Below the pieces are notes generated by a model, which was not told the DNA's origin, ran no database searches, and worked only from the letters and a program-made list of their open reading frames with translations. Positions 16,238 through 25,027 of a stretch of 64,000 nt of DNA are shown here, one piece after another (the first letter of the stretch is position 1; each line of letters opens with the position of its first letter). A program made the position numbers and the translations under genes. Source of the stretch: Allocatelliglobosispora scoriae (lineage in GTDB: Bacteria; Actinomycetota; Actinomycetes; Mycobacteriales; Micromonosporaceae); contig NZ_JACHMN010000002.1 in NCBI RefSeq assembly GCF_014204945.1, positions 2,122,503-2,186,502 of the forward strand. Reading direction: 5' to 3'.

Positions 16238-17749
16238 GTGCTCGCACACCCCCGCCATCGGCTCATCGCGGCAGCGGCCACCGTCGCGCTCGCCGCTGCC
16301 GCGCTGGTCGCGACCGCGCCGACCGCGCACGCCGCACCGCTGACCAAGAAGGTTCTCGTCGTCGGCATGGACGGCCTCAACTGGGCCAAGGTCGTCGATG
16401 CCACCGCACCCACTCTCGACAGCCTCGCCGCCGGCGGCACCCTCGGCGAGAGCCTGCTCTACTGCTCGCCCGTCGCCGCCTCCTCCAGCGGTCCGGGCTG
16501 GTCGACCATCGCGACCGGCGTGTGGCCCGACAAGCACGGCGTCAAGGACAACACCTTCGCCGGTAAGCAGTACGCCACCTACCCCGACTTCCTGACGCGG
16601 CTGGAGCAGACCGACCCGTCCCTGTCGACACTCTCCATCCTGGACTGGGCGGTGCTGCACACGCAGGGCACCTTCGGCCCGGCGATCGACACCCGGATCA
16701 CCTATGACGGCGACGCCAACGGCTATGTCGGCGAGGATGCCAAGGTGACCACGGACGCGGTGCAGCAGCTGCGTTACAGCGACCCCGACGCCACCTTCGT
16801 CTACCTCGGTAACACCGATGTCGTCGCGCACGCAAGCGGCACCGGCACCGCCTACCGCACCGCGATCGAGAAGCAGGACGCCCAGCTCGCGCAGATGCTC
16901 GCCGCCATCTCGGCCCGCCCGACCTACGCGACCGAGGACTGGCTGATCGTCGTCACCACCGATCACGGGCACAACAACCCCGGTGGCGGGCACGGTGGCT
17001 GCGGTGTGGACGCGGAACGGCGTACGTGGGTGCTCGCCAAGGGCACCGGCCACACCGCCGGTCTGCGGCCCATCGACACGAAGCTCGCCGATGTCGCCGG
17101 GACGGTCTTCGCCCACCTCGGTTACCCGATCCCCGCCGCGCTCGACTCCAAGCCGCTCAACGTCCGCGCGACCGACCCCTTCGACTCGCTCAACTCCACG
17201 CTGCAGGCTCGCGTGCACGAGACCGGCATCCCGGCCACGGTGAAGGGCTGGACGCCGACCGGACCGGCCGGCTGGTCGGTGAACCGCGCCGCGATGCCCA
17301 CCGGCGGTGTCGACGAGTGGCGCGGCTGGTCCTTCACGAACGAGGAGTTCTGGTCGCGTACGCAGTCCGGCCAGAACCGCGAGAACGGCCTGCGCCTGCG
17401 CGGCGTCTTCGCCGTGGCCGACTCCGACGAGTTCGCCGACCGGTCCGGCGGTGCCTCGTTCGACTCGACGCTGATCTCACCGGCCTTCGCCGTGACCGGC
17501 GGGACGACGCGGACGCTGCGCTACGTGACGCATTACCTGCAGGAGGGCTCGCAGACCGGGGACGTGCTCGTCTCCTACAACGGTGGTGCCGACGTGCTGG
17601 TGAAGCGCTACAGCGCGGACGCCCGGGCCAAGGTGGAGGCGCTGTCGATCACGGTGCCGGCCGGGGCGACATCGGTGGTGGTGAAGTTCCGCTACTACAA
17701 CGCCAGCAACAACTGGTACTGGGCGATCGACGACCTCAAGCTCGCCTAG
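16238..17749 (+). CDS. Secreted alkaline-phosphatase-superfamily phosphodiesterase
   Basis: A 503-residue exported enzyme. A signal peptide (LIAAAATVALAAAALVATAPTAHA, cleaved near residue 32) precedes a type-I phosphodiesterase/nucleotide-pyrophosphatase domain. Metal-site features are KVLVVGMDGLNWAKV, the SGPGWSTIATGVWPDKHGV nucleophile region, YLGNTDVVAHASG, and VTTDHGHNNPGGGHGG. The last 150 residues (GWSFTNEEFW...YNASNNWYWAIDDLKLA) form a jellyroll, carbohydrate-binding-like module. GTG at 16238 is 9 nt after AAGGAG; the nearer ATG at 16231 is out of frame. The physiological phosphodiester is unknown. Confidence 0.88.
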   Translation: MLAHPRHRLIAAAATVALAAAALVATAPTAHAAPLTKKVLVVGMDGLNWAKVVDATAPTLDSLAAGGTLGESLLYCSPVAASSSGPGWSTIATGVWPDKHGVKDNTFAGKQYATYPDFLTRLEQTDPSLSTLSILDWAVLHTQGTFGPAIDTRITYDGDANGYVGEDAKVTTDAVQQLRYSDPDATFVYLGNTDVVAHASGTGTAYRTAIEKQDAQLAQMLAAISARPTYATEDWLIVVTTDHGHNNPGGGHGGCGVDAERRTWVLAKGTGHTAGLRPIDTKLADVAGTVFAHLGYPIPAALDSKPLNVRATDPFDSLNSTLQARVHETGIPATVKGWTPTGPAGWSVNRAAMPTGGVDEWRGWSFTNEEFWSRTQSGQNRENGLRLRGVFAVADSDEFADRSGGASFDSTLISPAFAVTGGTTRTLRYVTHYLQEGSQTGDVLVSYNGGADVLVKRYSADARAKVEALSITVPAGATSVVVKFRYYNASNNWYWAIDDLKLA

Positions 17750-17766
17750 CTCACCGATACACACCC

Positions 17767-17843
17767 ATGATCGCGCTGTTTCCCGGAAACAACCCCCTCG
17801 ACGAGGTCGGGAGGGGCCAAGTTCCGGGAAACAACGCGATCAT
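17767..17843. repeat. Family C palindrome (C1)
   Basis: Arms of 22 nt (17767-17788, 17822-17843; one mismatch) reading ATGATCGCGCTGTTTCCCGG, with an inner CCCCTC/GAGGGG stem. It lies 18 nt after the phosphodiesterase stop. A second copy is at 26057. Confidence 0.8.
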
Positions 17844-17886
17844 CCTTCCACGCCAGGACAGGGCGACAGCGGGGCGCGCTTTTTAG

Positions 17887-17920
17887 CACCAACTCTTGAA
17901 GAGTTGCGCCGATCTTGGGC
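17887..17920. repeat. Family A half element (A6)
   Basis: CACCAACTCTTGAAGAGTTG followed by CGCCGATCTTGGGC. It lies 44 nt beyond C1, in the same gap before the frameshifted hydrolase. A C element followed by an A element also occurs at 26057-26190. Confidence 0.82.
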
Positions 17921-17993
17921 GCCCCGCGCGCGGGGAGCGCGGGGAACGCAGCGGGCTCTCGCGCGGGAGTAGGGGAACGCATAGGCTCGCGCC

Positions 17994-18850
17994 ATGTCCT
18001 ACCGCACGGTAACCATGGATGACGGCGTACGCCTCGCCGTACGCGAATCGGGCCCCGCCGACGCCCCGATCATCGTCTGCGTGCACGGTTACCCCGACGA
18101 CGGCACGGTCTGGGACGGCGTCGAGCAGCTCCTCAACGCCGACCACCGCGTCGTGGTCTACGACGTACGCGGAGCAGGGCGATCGGACCGTCCACACTCC
18201 AGGGACGCCTACCTCCTGGACCGGCTCGCCACGGATCTCGCCGCGATCATCGAGGAGGTCAGTCCCGCAGCGCCGGTGCACCTGCTCGCCCACGACTGGG
18301 GGTCGCTGCAGGCCTGGCACGCCCTCACCCGAAAGATGATCACGGTCCGGAGCTATACCTCGATCTCCGGCCCGAGCCTGCACCAGGCCGGGAGGTGGAT
18401 GCGGTCCCATCTCCGGACCCGGGCCGGTCTCCGGCAGGCGTTCAGCTCGACCTATATCGGATTCTTCCGGCTCCCCCTGCTTCCTGAGGCCGCCACTCGC
18501 ATCGGCGCCCTCGGCGGGCTGATCCGGCGGGACACCTCACGCCTGGGCAAGCCCGCGAGCAGGGAGGACATCAGATGGGGCCTGGAGTTGTACCGGGCCA
18601 ACATGGGCACGAAGAAACCGGCACGCAGCGGGCCGCGACCGGATCGCACGGTCGGCGTACCCGTCATGGTTCTGGCGCCCTCCGCGACCGCTACGTGACG
18701 GTGGACCTGCAGGCCGACATCGCTGATTGGGTGCCGGACCTGCGGGTCCACCGTCTCGACGCGGGTCACTGGGTGCCGATCAGCCACCCGGAAGTGGTCG
18801 CCCGGCACGTCCGCGAATTCATCGCGCAGGCAGCTCAGCCCTTGGGCTGA
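17994..18850 (+). pseudogene. Epoxide-hydrolase-like alpha/beta hydrolase, frameshifted
   Basis: The N-terminal 234 codons read as an alpha/beta hydrolase with HGYPDDG (oxyanion loop), VVVYDVRGAGRSDRP, and AHDWGS in which Asp101 is the nucleophile expected of epoxide hydrolases. The frame stops at 18696-18698 just after VPVMVLAPS. A different frame then supplies the missing C-terminus RDRYVTVDLQADIADW...RLDAGHWVPISHPE, including the catalytic His, to 18850. Joining them needs one extra base in the GCGCCCTCC run near 18680. Either the gene is inactivated by a -1 deletion or the base is a sequencing error. ATG at 17994. Confidence 0.82.
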
Positions 18851-19068
18851 TTGCCCTTGTAGATGCGCTGCACCTTGGACTGCCCGACGGACATCTGGGT
18901 GCGCGAGGTCGCCTTCACCCGGGCGGCCATGGCCTGCTCGCGGGCCTCTTGCGCGATCCGTTCGGTCGCGTGGCCGTCGGTGTCGGACGGGTCGTCGACG
19001 TGGAGGTCCGGGGTCTCGCCCTTGGCGGCGTGGTCGGTGGGCGCGTGAAGCTTGATCTTGTTACTCAT
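18835..19068 (-). CDS. Small hydrophilic hypothetical protein
   Basis: 77 residues, highly charged, beginning MSNKIKLHAPTDHAAKGETPDLHVDDPSDTDG. A helix rich in Ala, Arg and Glu follows (ATERIAQEAREQAMAARVKATSR). No membrane segment or known domain is seen. ATG at 19068 follows AGAGGGG at a good distance, and codon use is that of a real gene. Its stop overlaps the 3' end of the frameshifted hydrolase by 16 nt, tail to tail. I do not recognise the family. Confidence 0.75.
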   Translation of the reverse strand: MSNKIKLHAPTDHAAKGETPDLHVDDPSDTDGHATERIAQEAREQAMAARVKATSRTQMSVGQSKVQRIYKGNQPKG

Positions 19069-19132
19069 TGCCTGCCCCTCTGGAATGGCACCGACCATGC
19101 GGCCGGTGCCGATCTTTGCTGGCTCCACCACG

Positions 19133-20113
19133 CTAACCGCGATCAGGTCGAACCGCAGCGGAACGGGCCCAGCCGACGAGCCGATCGGCATAGTCGATCA
19201 TCTCTATCCGCAGCTCCTCGGGGCGCAGAATCGTGAAAGAAAAACCCAGACCGGCCAGCAGCGGCGCCATGCCGTCGAGCCGCTCGGCCCGGCAGCGCAG
19301 CAGCACGCCCGTCCCGGCCGAGCTGAGTTCCGCCACCGATGGAGGTACGCGAGCCCGCGCGCTCGCCAGATCCGTCGCGAGCAGCACCTCCACCTCCCAT
19401 GCGTAGGGCACCCGGGACAGCGACCGCACGACGTGGCCGACGGGATCGAACCCGTCGGGCACCGCGAAGACCTCCGCCAGCGCGGCGACCCGGACCACCC
19501 GATCGATCCGGAACGTGCGGATCTCCCCCGACCGGTGATCGTGGCCGACCGTGTACCAGTGCCCCGCATGAAACACCAGGCCATAGGGGTCGAGGTCACG
19601 CTCGGAGTCCTCGCCGCGCCAGGACCGGTAGGCGAGCCGGACGCGGTGCCGGGTCCGGGCCGCGGCACCGAGGCCGAGCAGCGTGTCCGTCGCCGGCCGG
19701 GCCGGATCGTCGCGGCGCCGCTGGGTGAAGCCGAGGTTGTCGAGGACCCCGGCGAGCCGGTCGGCGAGGGCGGTCGGCAGCACCCGCTGGATCTTCGCGA
19801 GCGCGGACGAGGTCGCCGGTGCCGCGGTGGTCAGCCCCATCTGGTCGGCGGCGGCGAGGCCCAGCGCGACCGCGACCGCCTCGTCGTCGGTGAGCATCAG
19901 CGGCGGCAGCTTGTAGCCGGGGGCGAGCCGGTAGCCGCCGTGTCTCCCCCGCGACGCCACCACGGGGACGCCCAGCTCGGCGAGGGTGGCGGCGTAGCGG
20001 CGGACGGTGCGCTCGTCGACACCGAGGTCGGCGGCGAGCTGCACACCGGTGCGCACGTGATGCATCTGCAGGAGCTCCAGCATCGCCAGCACCCGCGAGG
20101 CAGGATGTGACAC
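19133..20113 (-). CDS. WYL-domain helix-turn-helix regulator (DeoR/YafY type)
   Basis: A 326-residue regulator. The N-terminal winged helix reads SRVLAMLELLQMHHVRTGVQLAADLGVDERTVRRYAATLAELG. The WYL ligand-sensing domain is at about 140-225 (RHRVRLAYRS...DLDPYGLVFHAGHWYTVGHDH...RTFRIDRV), followed by the WCX extension. GTG at 20113 follows GAGGAG. It is divergent from an esterase with 92 bp between them, and that gap holds an inverted repeat. Control of the esterase is likely. The ligand is unknown. Confidence 0.93.
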   Translation of the reverse strand: MSHPASRVLAMLELLQMHHVRTGVQLAADLGVDERTVRRYAATLAELGVPVVASRGRHGGYRLAPGYKLPPLMLTDDEAVAVALGLAAADQMGLTTAAPATSSALAKIQRVLPTALADRLAGVLDNLGFTQRRRDDPARPATDTLLGLGAAARTRHRVRLAYRSWRGEDSERDLDPYGLVFHAGHWYTVGHDHRSGEIRTFRIDRVVRVAALAEVFAVPDGFDPVGHVVRSLSRVPYAWEVEVLLATDLASARARVPPSVAELSSAGTGVLLRCRAERLDGMAPLLAGLGFSFTILRPEELRIEMIDYADRLVGWARSAAVRPDRG

Positions 20114-20131
20114 GGACCACTCCTCTGCGAT

Positions 20132-20154
20132 ATCCGGACTGATTCAGCCCGGAT
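20132..20154. promoter_or_regulatory. Candidate operator between WYL regulator and esterase
   Basis: ATCCGG (20132-20137) and CCGGAT (20149-20154) form an inverted repeat with an 11-nt spacer in the 92-bp divergent gap. The position suits a site shared by both promoters. No binding site of a near homologue is known to me. Confidence 0.45.
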
Positions 20155-20205
20155 TCGATCCTACGGTCGATCAGGACACGAAGACCAGATGAGGGAGTCA
20201 CGATC

Positions 20206-20931
20206 ATGAGCAGCATCGTTCTTATCCCCGGGGCCTGGCTCGGCGGCTGGGCCTGGGAGCGGGTCACCGACGAGCTCCGGAACCAGGGGCACGACGTCTG
20301 GCCGGTCACCTTGAGCGGCGTCGCCGAGCGGGCCGCCGAGGCCGGTCCCGAGACCGACCTGGAGCAGCACGTCAGCGAGGTCGTCGGGCTGATCGAGGGC
20401 GAGGACCTGCGCGATGTGCTGCTGGTCGGGCACAGCTACGGCGGCATGGTCGTCTCCACCGCGGCCGGGCGGATCGCGGACCGGATCGGCCGGGTGGTCT
20501 ACGTCGACAGCGGGCCACTGCCGGAGGGGGTGTCGCAGTTCGACACCAACGGTCCGCAGGAGCAGGTCGCGATCCGGGAGCAGGTGGGCGCCGGGTATGT
20601 CGTACCCCCGCCGCCCTTTGATCCGGCCGCGGAGCCGCAGACGCTCGCGGGCCTGAGCGACGCGGACCTCGCGACCCTGCGGGAGCGCGCGACGCCGCAC
20701 CCGTTCGCGTCGCTCACGCAGGGCGTCAGCTACACCCCGGAGTATGCGAAGCTTCCGGCGACGCTGTTCGCGTGCACGATTCCGGGCGACGCGGCGCGGC
20801 AGATGATCGAGGACGGGCACCCCTACTTCGCGATGCTCGCGGGCGCCGACGTGATCGAGCTGCCGACGGGCCACTGGCCGATGTTCAGCGAGCCGCAGCG
20901 GCTGGCCGAGATCCTGGCCACGCTCACCTGA
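20206..20931 (+). CDS. Alpha/beta-fold hydrolase (esterase)
   Basis: A 241-residue compact serine hydrolase of the plant-MES/EstC-like type. VLIPGAWLGGWAWERV forms the oxyanion loop, VGHSYGGMV the nucleophile elbow (Ser77), and ELPTGHWPMFSEPQRLAEIL holds the catalytic His. The build is typical of small-molecule carboxylesterases or lactonases. ATG at 20206 follows GGGAG. It is divergent from the WYL regulator, so expression is probably induced by the ligand that the regulator senses. Confidence 0.9.
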   Translation: MSSIVLIPGAWLGGWAWERVTDELRNQGHDVWPVTLSGVAERAAEAGPETDLEQHVSEVVGLIEGEDLRDVLLVGHSYGGMVVSTAAGRIADRIGRVVYVDSGPLPEGVSQFDTNGPQEQVAIREQVGAGYVVPPPPFDPAAEPQTLAGLSDADLATLRERATPHPFASLTQGVSYTPEYAKLPATLFACTIPGDAARQMIEDGHPYFAMLAGADVIELPTGHWPMFSEPQRLAEILATLT

Positions 20932-20947
20932 TCGGTAAGGTCACCCC

Positions 20948-21598
20948 ATGACCAGTGCGGAAGCCTTCGTTCGTGAGCACACCTTCTTGACGACAGTGCC
21001 GTTCTTGCCGGAGATGAAGATGTACCTCACGGACGAGGCGATCCCGCTCTGGGAGAAGACCGAGGAGGTCACGGGCGGTCCCGGCCTCGCGCCGCCGTTC
21101 TGGGCCTTCCCGTGGGCGGGCGGTCAGGCACTCGCGCGGCACATCCTGGACAACCCCGCGCTGGTCGCGGGCCGCCGGGTCCTCGATCTCGCCTCGGGAT
21201 CCGGGCTCGTCGCGGTCGCGGCAGCGCGGTCCGGTGCGAGCCACGTCATCGCCAACGAGATCGACGGGTACGCCGACGCGGCCATCGCGCTCAACGCCGA
21301 GGTCAACGGCGTGCAGATCGAGCGACGGCTGGAGGACCTGCTGGACCGTCCGGCGTCGGACTTCGACGCCGAGGTGGTGCTCGCGGGGGACGTCTTCTAC
21401 AACCGGGAGATGACCCGGCGCATGCTCGCGTTCCTGCAGCGGTGCAAGGAGGCCGGTGCGATCGCGCTCGCGGGCGACCCGGGCCGGGCCTACCTGCCCC
21501 GGGACCACTTCGACCTGGTCGCGGAGTATGACGTGCCGGTCATCCGCGACCTCGAGGACACCGACATCAAGCGCACCACCGTCTGGCGCCTCCGCTAG
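20948..21598 (+). CDS. Class I SAM-dependent methyltransferase
   Basis: A 216-residue methyltransferase close to the L11-MT/ETFB-lysine-methyltransferase group. Motif I is VLDLASGSGLVAVAAARSGA (about 78-97), with the acidic residue of motif II in ANEIDGYADAAIALNAEVNG. The AGDVFYNREMT segment follows, and a late AGDPGRAYLPRDHFDLVAEYDVP. These features suggest protein-lysine or small-molecule N-methylation; the target is not evident. ATG at 20948 is 16 nt after the esterase stop, so it may be the second gene of that transcript. Confidence 0.85.
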   Translation: MTSAEAFVREHTFLTTVPFLPEMKMYLTDEAIPLWEKTEEVTGGPGLAPPFWAFPWAGGQALARHILDNPALVAGRRVLDLASGSGLVAVAAARSGASHVIANEIDGYADAAIALNAEVNGVQIERRLEDLLDRPASDFDAEVVLAGDVFYNREMTRRMLAFLQRCKEAGAIALAGDPGRAYLPRDHFDLVAEYDVPVIRDLEDTDIKRTTVWRLR

Positions 21599-21624
21599 GC
21601 GCGCCCAGTCACGCTGCTCCCTGT

Positions 21625-21685
21625 CACGCTTTGCAGCAAAGCGTGGCCTCCGCTCGCGGAATGGCCACGCTTTGCTGCAAACGTG
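21625..21685. repeat. Family B palindrome (B2)
   Basis: Arms 21625-21648 and 21663-21685 built on GCAGCAAAGCGTGGCC with a 14-nt loop. The right arm lacks one A. It lies between the convergent methyltransferase and membrane-protein genes. Confidence 0.85.
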
Positions 21686-21695
21686 CGAGCGACGG

Positions 21696-23873
21696 TCAGA
21701 ACGTGGCCGGATCCAGCTTGTAGACGACGACCTGCTCGTTGCTGAAGACGAGCTCGGCGAAGTCGGCGAGCTTCGGCGAGACGGTGCCCTCCCCGACATC
21801 GGCGACGAGCCAGCGCACCTCGTACTCGTCGTAGAGGCGGCGCAGGTTCGGGGCGGTCGGGTCGGTGAAGGCGCCGTCGTTGAGCTTGAGCAGGTCCTGG
21901 TCGTGGTAAGGCTGCCGCCACGCCACGATGTCGTTGACCCCGGCCAGGCGCAGGGCGTTGGGCGAGACGCCGTAGCCCTCCAGCAGCACCCTCCGACCGC
22001 CGTAGCCGGCGAGCCAGAAGCTGCGCGCGTCGCAGTGCTCCAGGTGGTCGAGGCAGTGGCTGTTGGTGGCGAGCGTGTCGAAGAGCGGCGTGTTCGCCTC
22101 GATCCACCGGGCCGCCCGGGCCTGGTTGGGCCAGCGCGGGTTGTTCCACGGCGAGGGCTGGACCGGGGCCGCGATCAGCGTCGACGGCACGGACATCGCC
22201 ATCACCGCCACGGCGCCGAGGAGGACGGCGGTCTTCGTCGGGATCCGCAGCCGCCACGCGAAGAGCGCGACCACCGCGATCGTGACCCCCAGGGCGAGCC
22301 AGCCGTAGAGCAGCGGTGATGTGCGGGTCGTGACGAACTTGACGATCGTCATCGAGCCGAGGAACGCACCGCAGGTCAGGACCGTGAAGGTGAGCACGGC
22401 CCGGCGGCGCTCAGCCAGCGAGTCGAGCGCGAGCACCAGGCCCCACGCGGCGAGGATGCCGGCGAACGGGATCGCCGAGTGCCAGAAGAAGAGCTGGCTG
22501 CGGCCCGGGTGGAAGATGATCCACGCGGCGCCGAAGCCGACGATCGAGATCGCGCCGAGGAACTGGGCGGCCGCGTCGTTGCGCAGGCGGCGGCCGACGA
22601 GCGCGAGGGCGGCGACGAAGAGCAGCAGATAGCCCTTCATCAAGCACGTCACGATCAGCGCCGGGAGGCTGGAGGACCGCTTCCACGCGATCGCCTGGAC
22701 GAGCGACGGCTTCAGGGTCGAGCCGCCGGGGCTGGCGAAGACGAGGACCGAGATGCCGAAGACCACGACCATCGCGACCACCGCGACGATCTGCCACACG
22801 CTGGGCCGGTTGCGGAGCACGAAGCGGTAGGCGAGCACCAGCAGGAACGCCGGCAGCAGCAGGAGCAGGTTGGACGGCTTGGAGCCGACCGCGGCCACGG
22901 CGGTGGCGAGGAAGAGCACCCAGCGGGCCGCCGAGAAGGACTCCCCCCGGACGAGCTCCACCAGGAAGGCGGCGAAGAGGCAGGAGATGCCGATCGCGTA
23001 CATGCCGGTGGGGCTGTCGGGGAAGACCACGTGCAGCTTGAACATGCGGTACCAGTACTCGGCGCCGGCGGTCGTCGAGACGACGAGGATGCCGGCGATC
23101 GCGCCGACGAGCGGCCGCTTGGTGATCTTGATGCCGAGAGCGACGACGGTCGAGACGAGCGTGAAGATGATCGCGAAGAGGCCGGTCCGCACCACGATCG
23201 TGGCGAGATCGACACCACTGATCAGGCTCGCAGCGCCGAAGTGGGCGTCGGCGAACCAGTGGTAGTGCAGCACGCCCTCGGCGGTCGCCTCCGGGGTCAT
23301 CAGCGGCACGGAGCGCGTCGCCTCATAGGCCACGCCGAGGTGCCAGGGCAGGTCGACGAAGTAGCCGGGCCCGTTGGGCGGAAGCTGGCTGTAGGGGTAG
23401 TAGGTCACCGCGACGTAGGCACAGGCGAGCAGCGCCCCGATCGCCGTACCCCACGAGGCGACCAGGCTGGTCCGCCCGCTGTCCACGGGACGCCGCCACA
23501 TCGGGCGCAGACCCGGTACGAGCGCGAAGAGCGCCACGATCAGCAGCGGCCAGGCCCAGAGGAACCGGTTGATCCCGACGACCGTGAAGATCGCCCAGCC
23601 CAGCAGCTCGACCATGAACCCGACGACGGAGCCCCACGCCAGATCCGACAGCAGCGATTCCGAGAAGCCGAGCATCCGCCGATAGATCAGCGTGCCCGGC
23701 AGCACCACGGCGAGCGCGAAGTACGCCGTGTAGACGACGATCGGCACGAAAGGCGTACCCGTCGCCACCAGCATCGCCCAGGCGCCGAGCACCCCGACCA
23801 CGACAGGCGCGTAGGGGGCGACGCCCCGACCCGTCCTCGATTCATCGATCAATGTCGCCCCGGTTTCTGACAC
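21696..23873 (-). CDS. Large multi-spanning membrane protein of unknown function
   Basis: 725 residues with about 14 hydrophobic segments up to residue 560, then a soluble C-terminal domain (WNNPRWPNQARAARWIEANTP...VRWLVADVGEG...VVVYKLDPATF). The first extracytoplasmic loop carries YFVDLPWHLGVAYEATRSVP...HYHWFADAHFGAASLI, placed like the acidic catalytic loop of GT-C glycosyltransferases. GTG at 23873 follows AGGGGG. No sugar-metabolism genes adjoin it. A GT-C-like or cell-envelope polymer enzyme is possible; I cannot assign a function. Confidence 0.82.
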   Translation of the reverse strand: MSETGATLIDESRTGRGVAPYAPVVVGVLGAWAMLVATGTPFVPIVVYTAYFALAVVLPGTLIYRRMLGFSESLLSDLAWGSVVGFMVELLGWAIFTVVGINRFLWAWPLLIVALFALVPGLRPMWRRPVDSGRTSLVASWGTAIGALLACAYVAVTYYPYSQLPPNGPGYFVDLPWHLGVAYEATRSVPLMTPEATAEGVLHYHWFADAHFGAASLISGVDLATIVVRTGLFAIIFTLVSTVVALGIKITKRPLVGAIAGILVVSTTAGAEYWYRMFKLHVVFPDSPTGMYAIGISCLFAAFLVELVRGESFSAARWVLFLATAVAAVGSKPSNLLLLLPAFLLVLAYRFVLRNRPSVWQIVAVVAMVVVFGISVLVFASPGGSTLKPSLVQAIAWKRSSSLPALIVTCLMKGYLLLFVAALALVGRRLRNDAAAQFLGAISIVGFGAAWIIFHPGRSQLFFWHSAIPFAGILAAWGLVLALDSLAERRRAVLTFTVLTCGAFLGSMTIVKFVTTRTSPLLYGWLALGVTIAVVALFAWRLRIPTKTAVLLGAVAVMAMSVPSTLIAAPVQPSPWNNPRWPNQARAARWIEANTPLFDTLATNSHCLDHLEHCDARSFWLAGYGGRRVLLEGYGVSPNALRLAGVNDIVAWRQPYHDQDLLKLNDGAFTDPTAPNLRRLYDEYEVRWLVADVGEGTVSPKLADFAELVFSNEQVVVYKLDPATF

Positions 23874-24037
23874 CGGAACCCCCTGTCAACATGAGCACGA
23901 CTCGGCTCGGCCGCCGAGTGATGTTATACGGCGGTGGACTCGCCCGGCGCCACCGGCCTGGGCAGCCAAAAGTCTTTTGTCCGGTTCACCGGGGACGTTC
24001 CGCCACCCCGGTCCACCCGTTCTCGCGGGGTAAGCGG

Positions 24038-24970
24038 CTAAAGGTCCGACGGATCGGTGTTCGCTCCGCACAGGATGACCGCGACCCGCTCGTCCGGCTC
24101 CGGCCGGTAGACACCGCTGGTCAGCGCGGCCAGCGCAGCCGCGGCGCCGTGCTCGACCACGATCCGCCGCTCCTGCCAGAGCCGCCGACGGGCCTCGATG
24201 ATCTCCTCGTCCGCGACGAGCACGCTCTGCACCCCGGTCCGCACCGCCACCGCGTAGGCGATGTCGCCGATCCGGCGCGCCCCGAGCGAATCGGCGGCGA
24301 TCCCGGAGACCGCCACGTCGACCGGCCCGCCCCGATCCAAGGCCGTGTGCAGGGTCGGAATCGTCACCGGCTCGACGGCGACCACCCGAGCGACACCCTC
24401 GACCGCTGCCGCCACCCCGGCCATCAGGCCACCGCCGCCGACCGCGACGACGATCGTGTCGACTCCGGCACCCCGCCCGGCAACCTGCAGCAGCAGCTCG
24501 GTGGCGGTCGTGCCCGCCCCGGCGACGATCTCGGGCTGGTCGTAGGCGTGGCAGTAGACGGCACCGGTGTCGGCGGCGAACTTCACCGCGGCCTCGTAGG
24601 CGACGGCGTACTCGCTGCCGTGCTGCACCACCGTGGCGCCCATCGCCCGCAGCTTCGCGACCTTCACCGCGGGCGCCGTCTCGGGCACGAAGACCGTCGC
24701 CGCCACCCCGATCGCCCGCGCGGCGTAGGCGTTGGCGAGGCCCGCGTTGCCGCCCGAGGCGACCACGATGCCGCCGGTCGCCGTCAGCTCGCCGCTCTCC
24801 CGCGCGCCCAGCACGCGGTTGACGGCGCCACGCGCCTTGAAACTGCCCGTGTGCTGCAGGTATTCGAGCTTCAGCCAGCTGGTCGGCCGGTCACCCTCGA
24901 TCAGTGGGGTACGCCGGACGCGGCCGGCGATCCGCACCGTGGCGGCGTCGACGTCATCACGTGTGATCAC
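24038..24970 (-). CDS. Threonine/serine dehydratase-like PLP enzyme
   Basis: 310 residues of fold-type II PLP enzyme. The Schiff-base Lys is K45 in HTGSFKARGA, SGGNAGLANAYAA binds the substrate carboxylate, and VGGGGLMAGVAAAVEG is the phosphate-binding glycine loop. A late VILCGANTDPSDL holds the pyridine-N contact. No ACT domain is present, so it resembles catabolic threonine dehydratase or a serine/threonine racemase-like enzyme. GTG at 24970 has TACGGT 6 nt upstream and may be leaderless. It is divergent from the PhzF gene. Confidence 0.9.
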   Translation of the reverse strand: MITRDDVDAATVRIAGRVRRTPLIEGDRPTSWLKLEYLQHTGSFKARGAVNRVLGARESGELTATGGIVVASGGNAGLANAYAARAIGVAATVFVPETAPAVKVAKLRAMGATVVQHGSEYAVAYEAAVKFAADTGAVYCHAYDQPEIVAGAGTTATELLLQVAGRGAGVDTIVVAVGGGGLMAGVAAAVEGVARVVAVEPVTIPTLHTALDRGGPVDVAVSGIAADSLGARRIGDIAYAVAVRTGVQSVLVADEEIIEARRRLWQERRIVVEHGAAAALAALTSGVYRPEPDERVAVILCGANTDPSDL

Positions 24971-25027
24971 CGGCTCACCGTACTAGGCAGACCCGGCCCG
25001 GCCGTCGCAGCGACATAGCATCGATCC

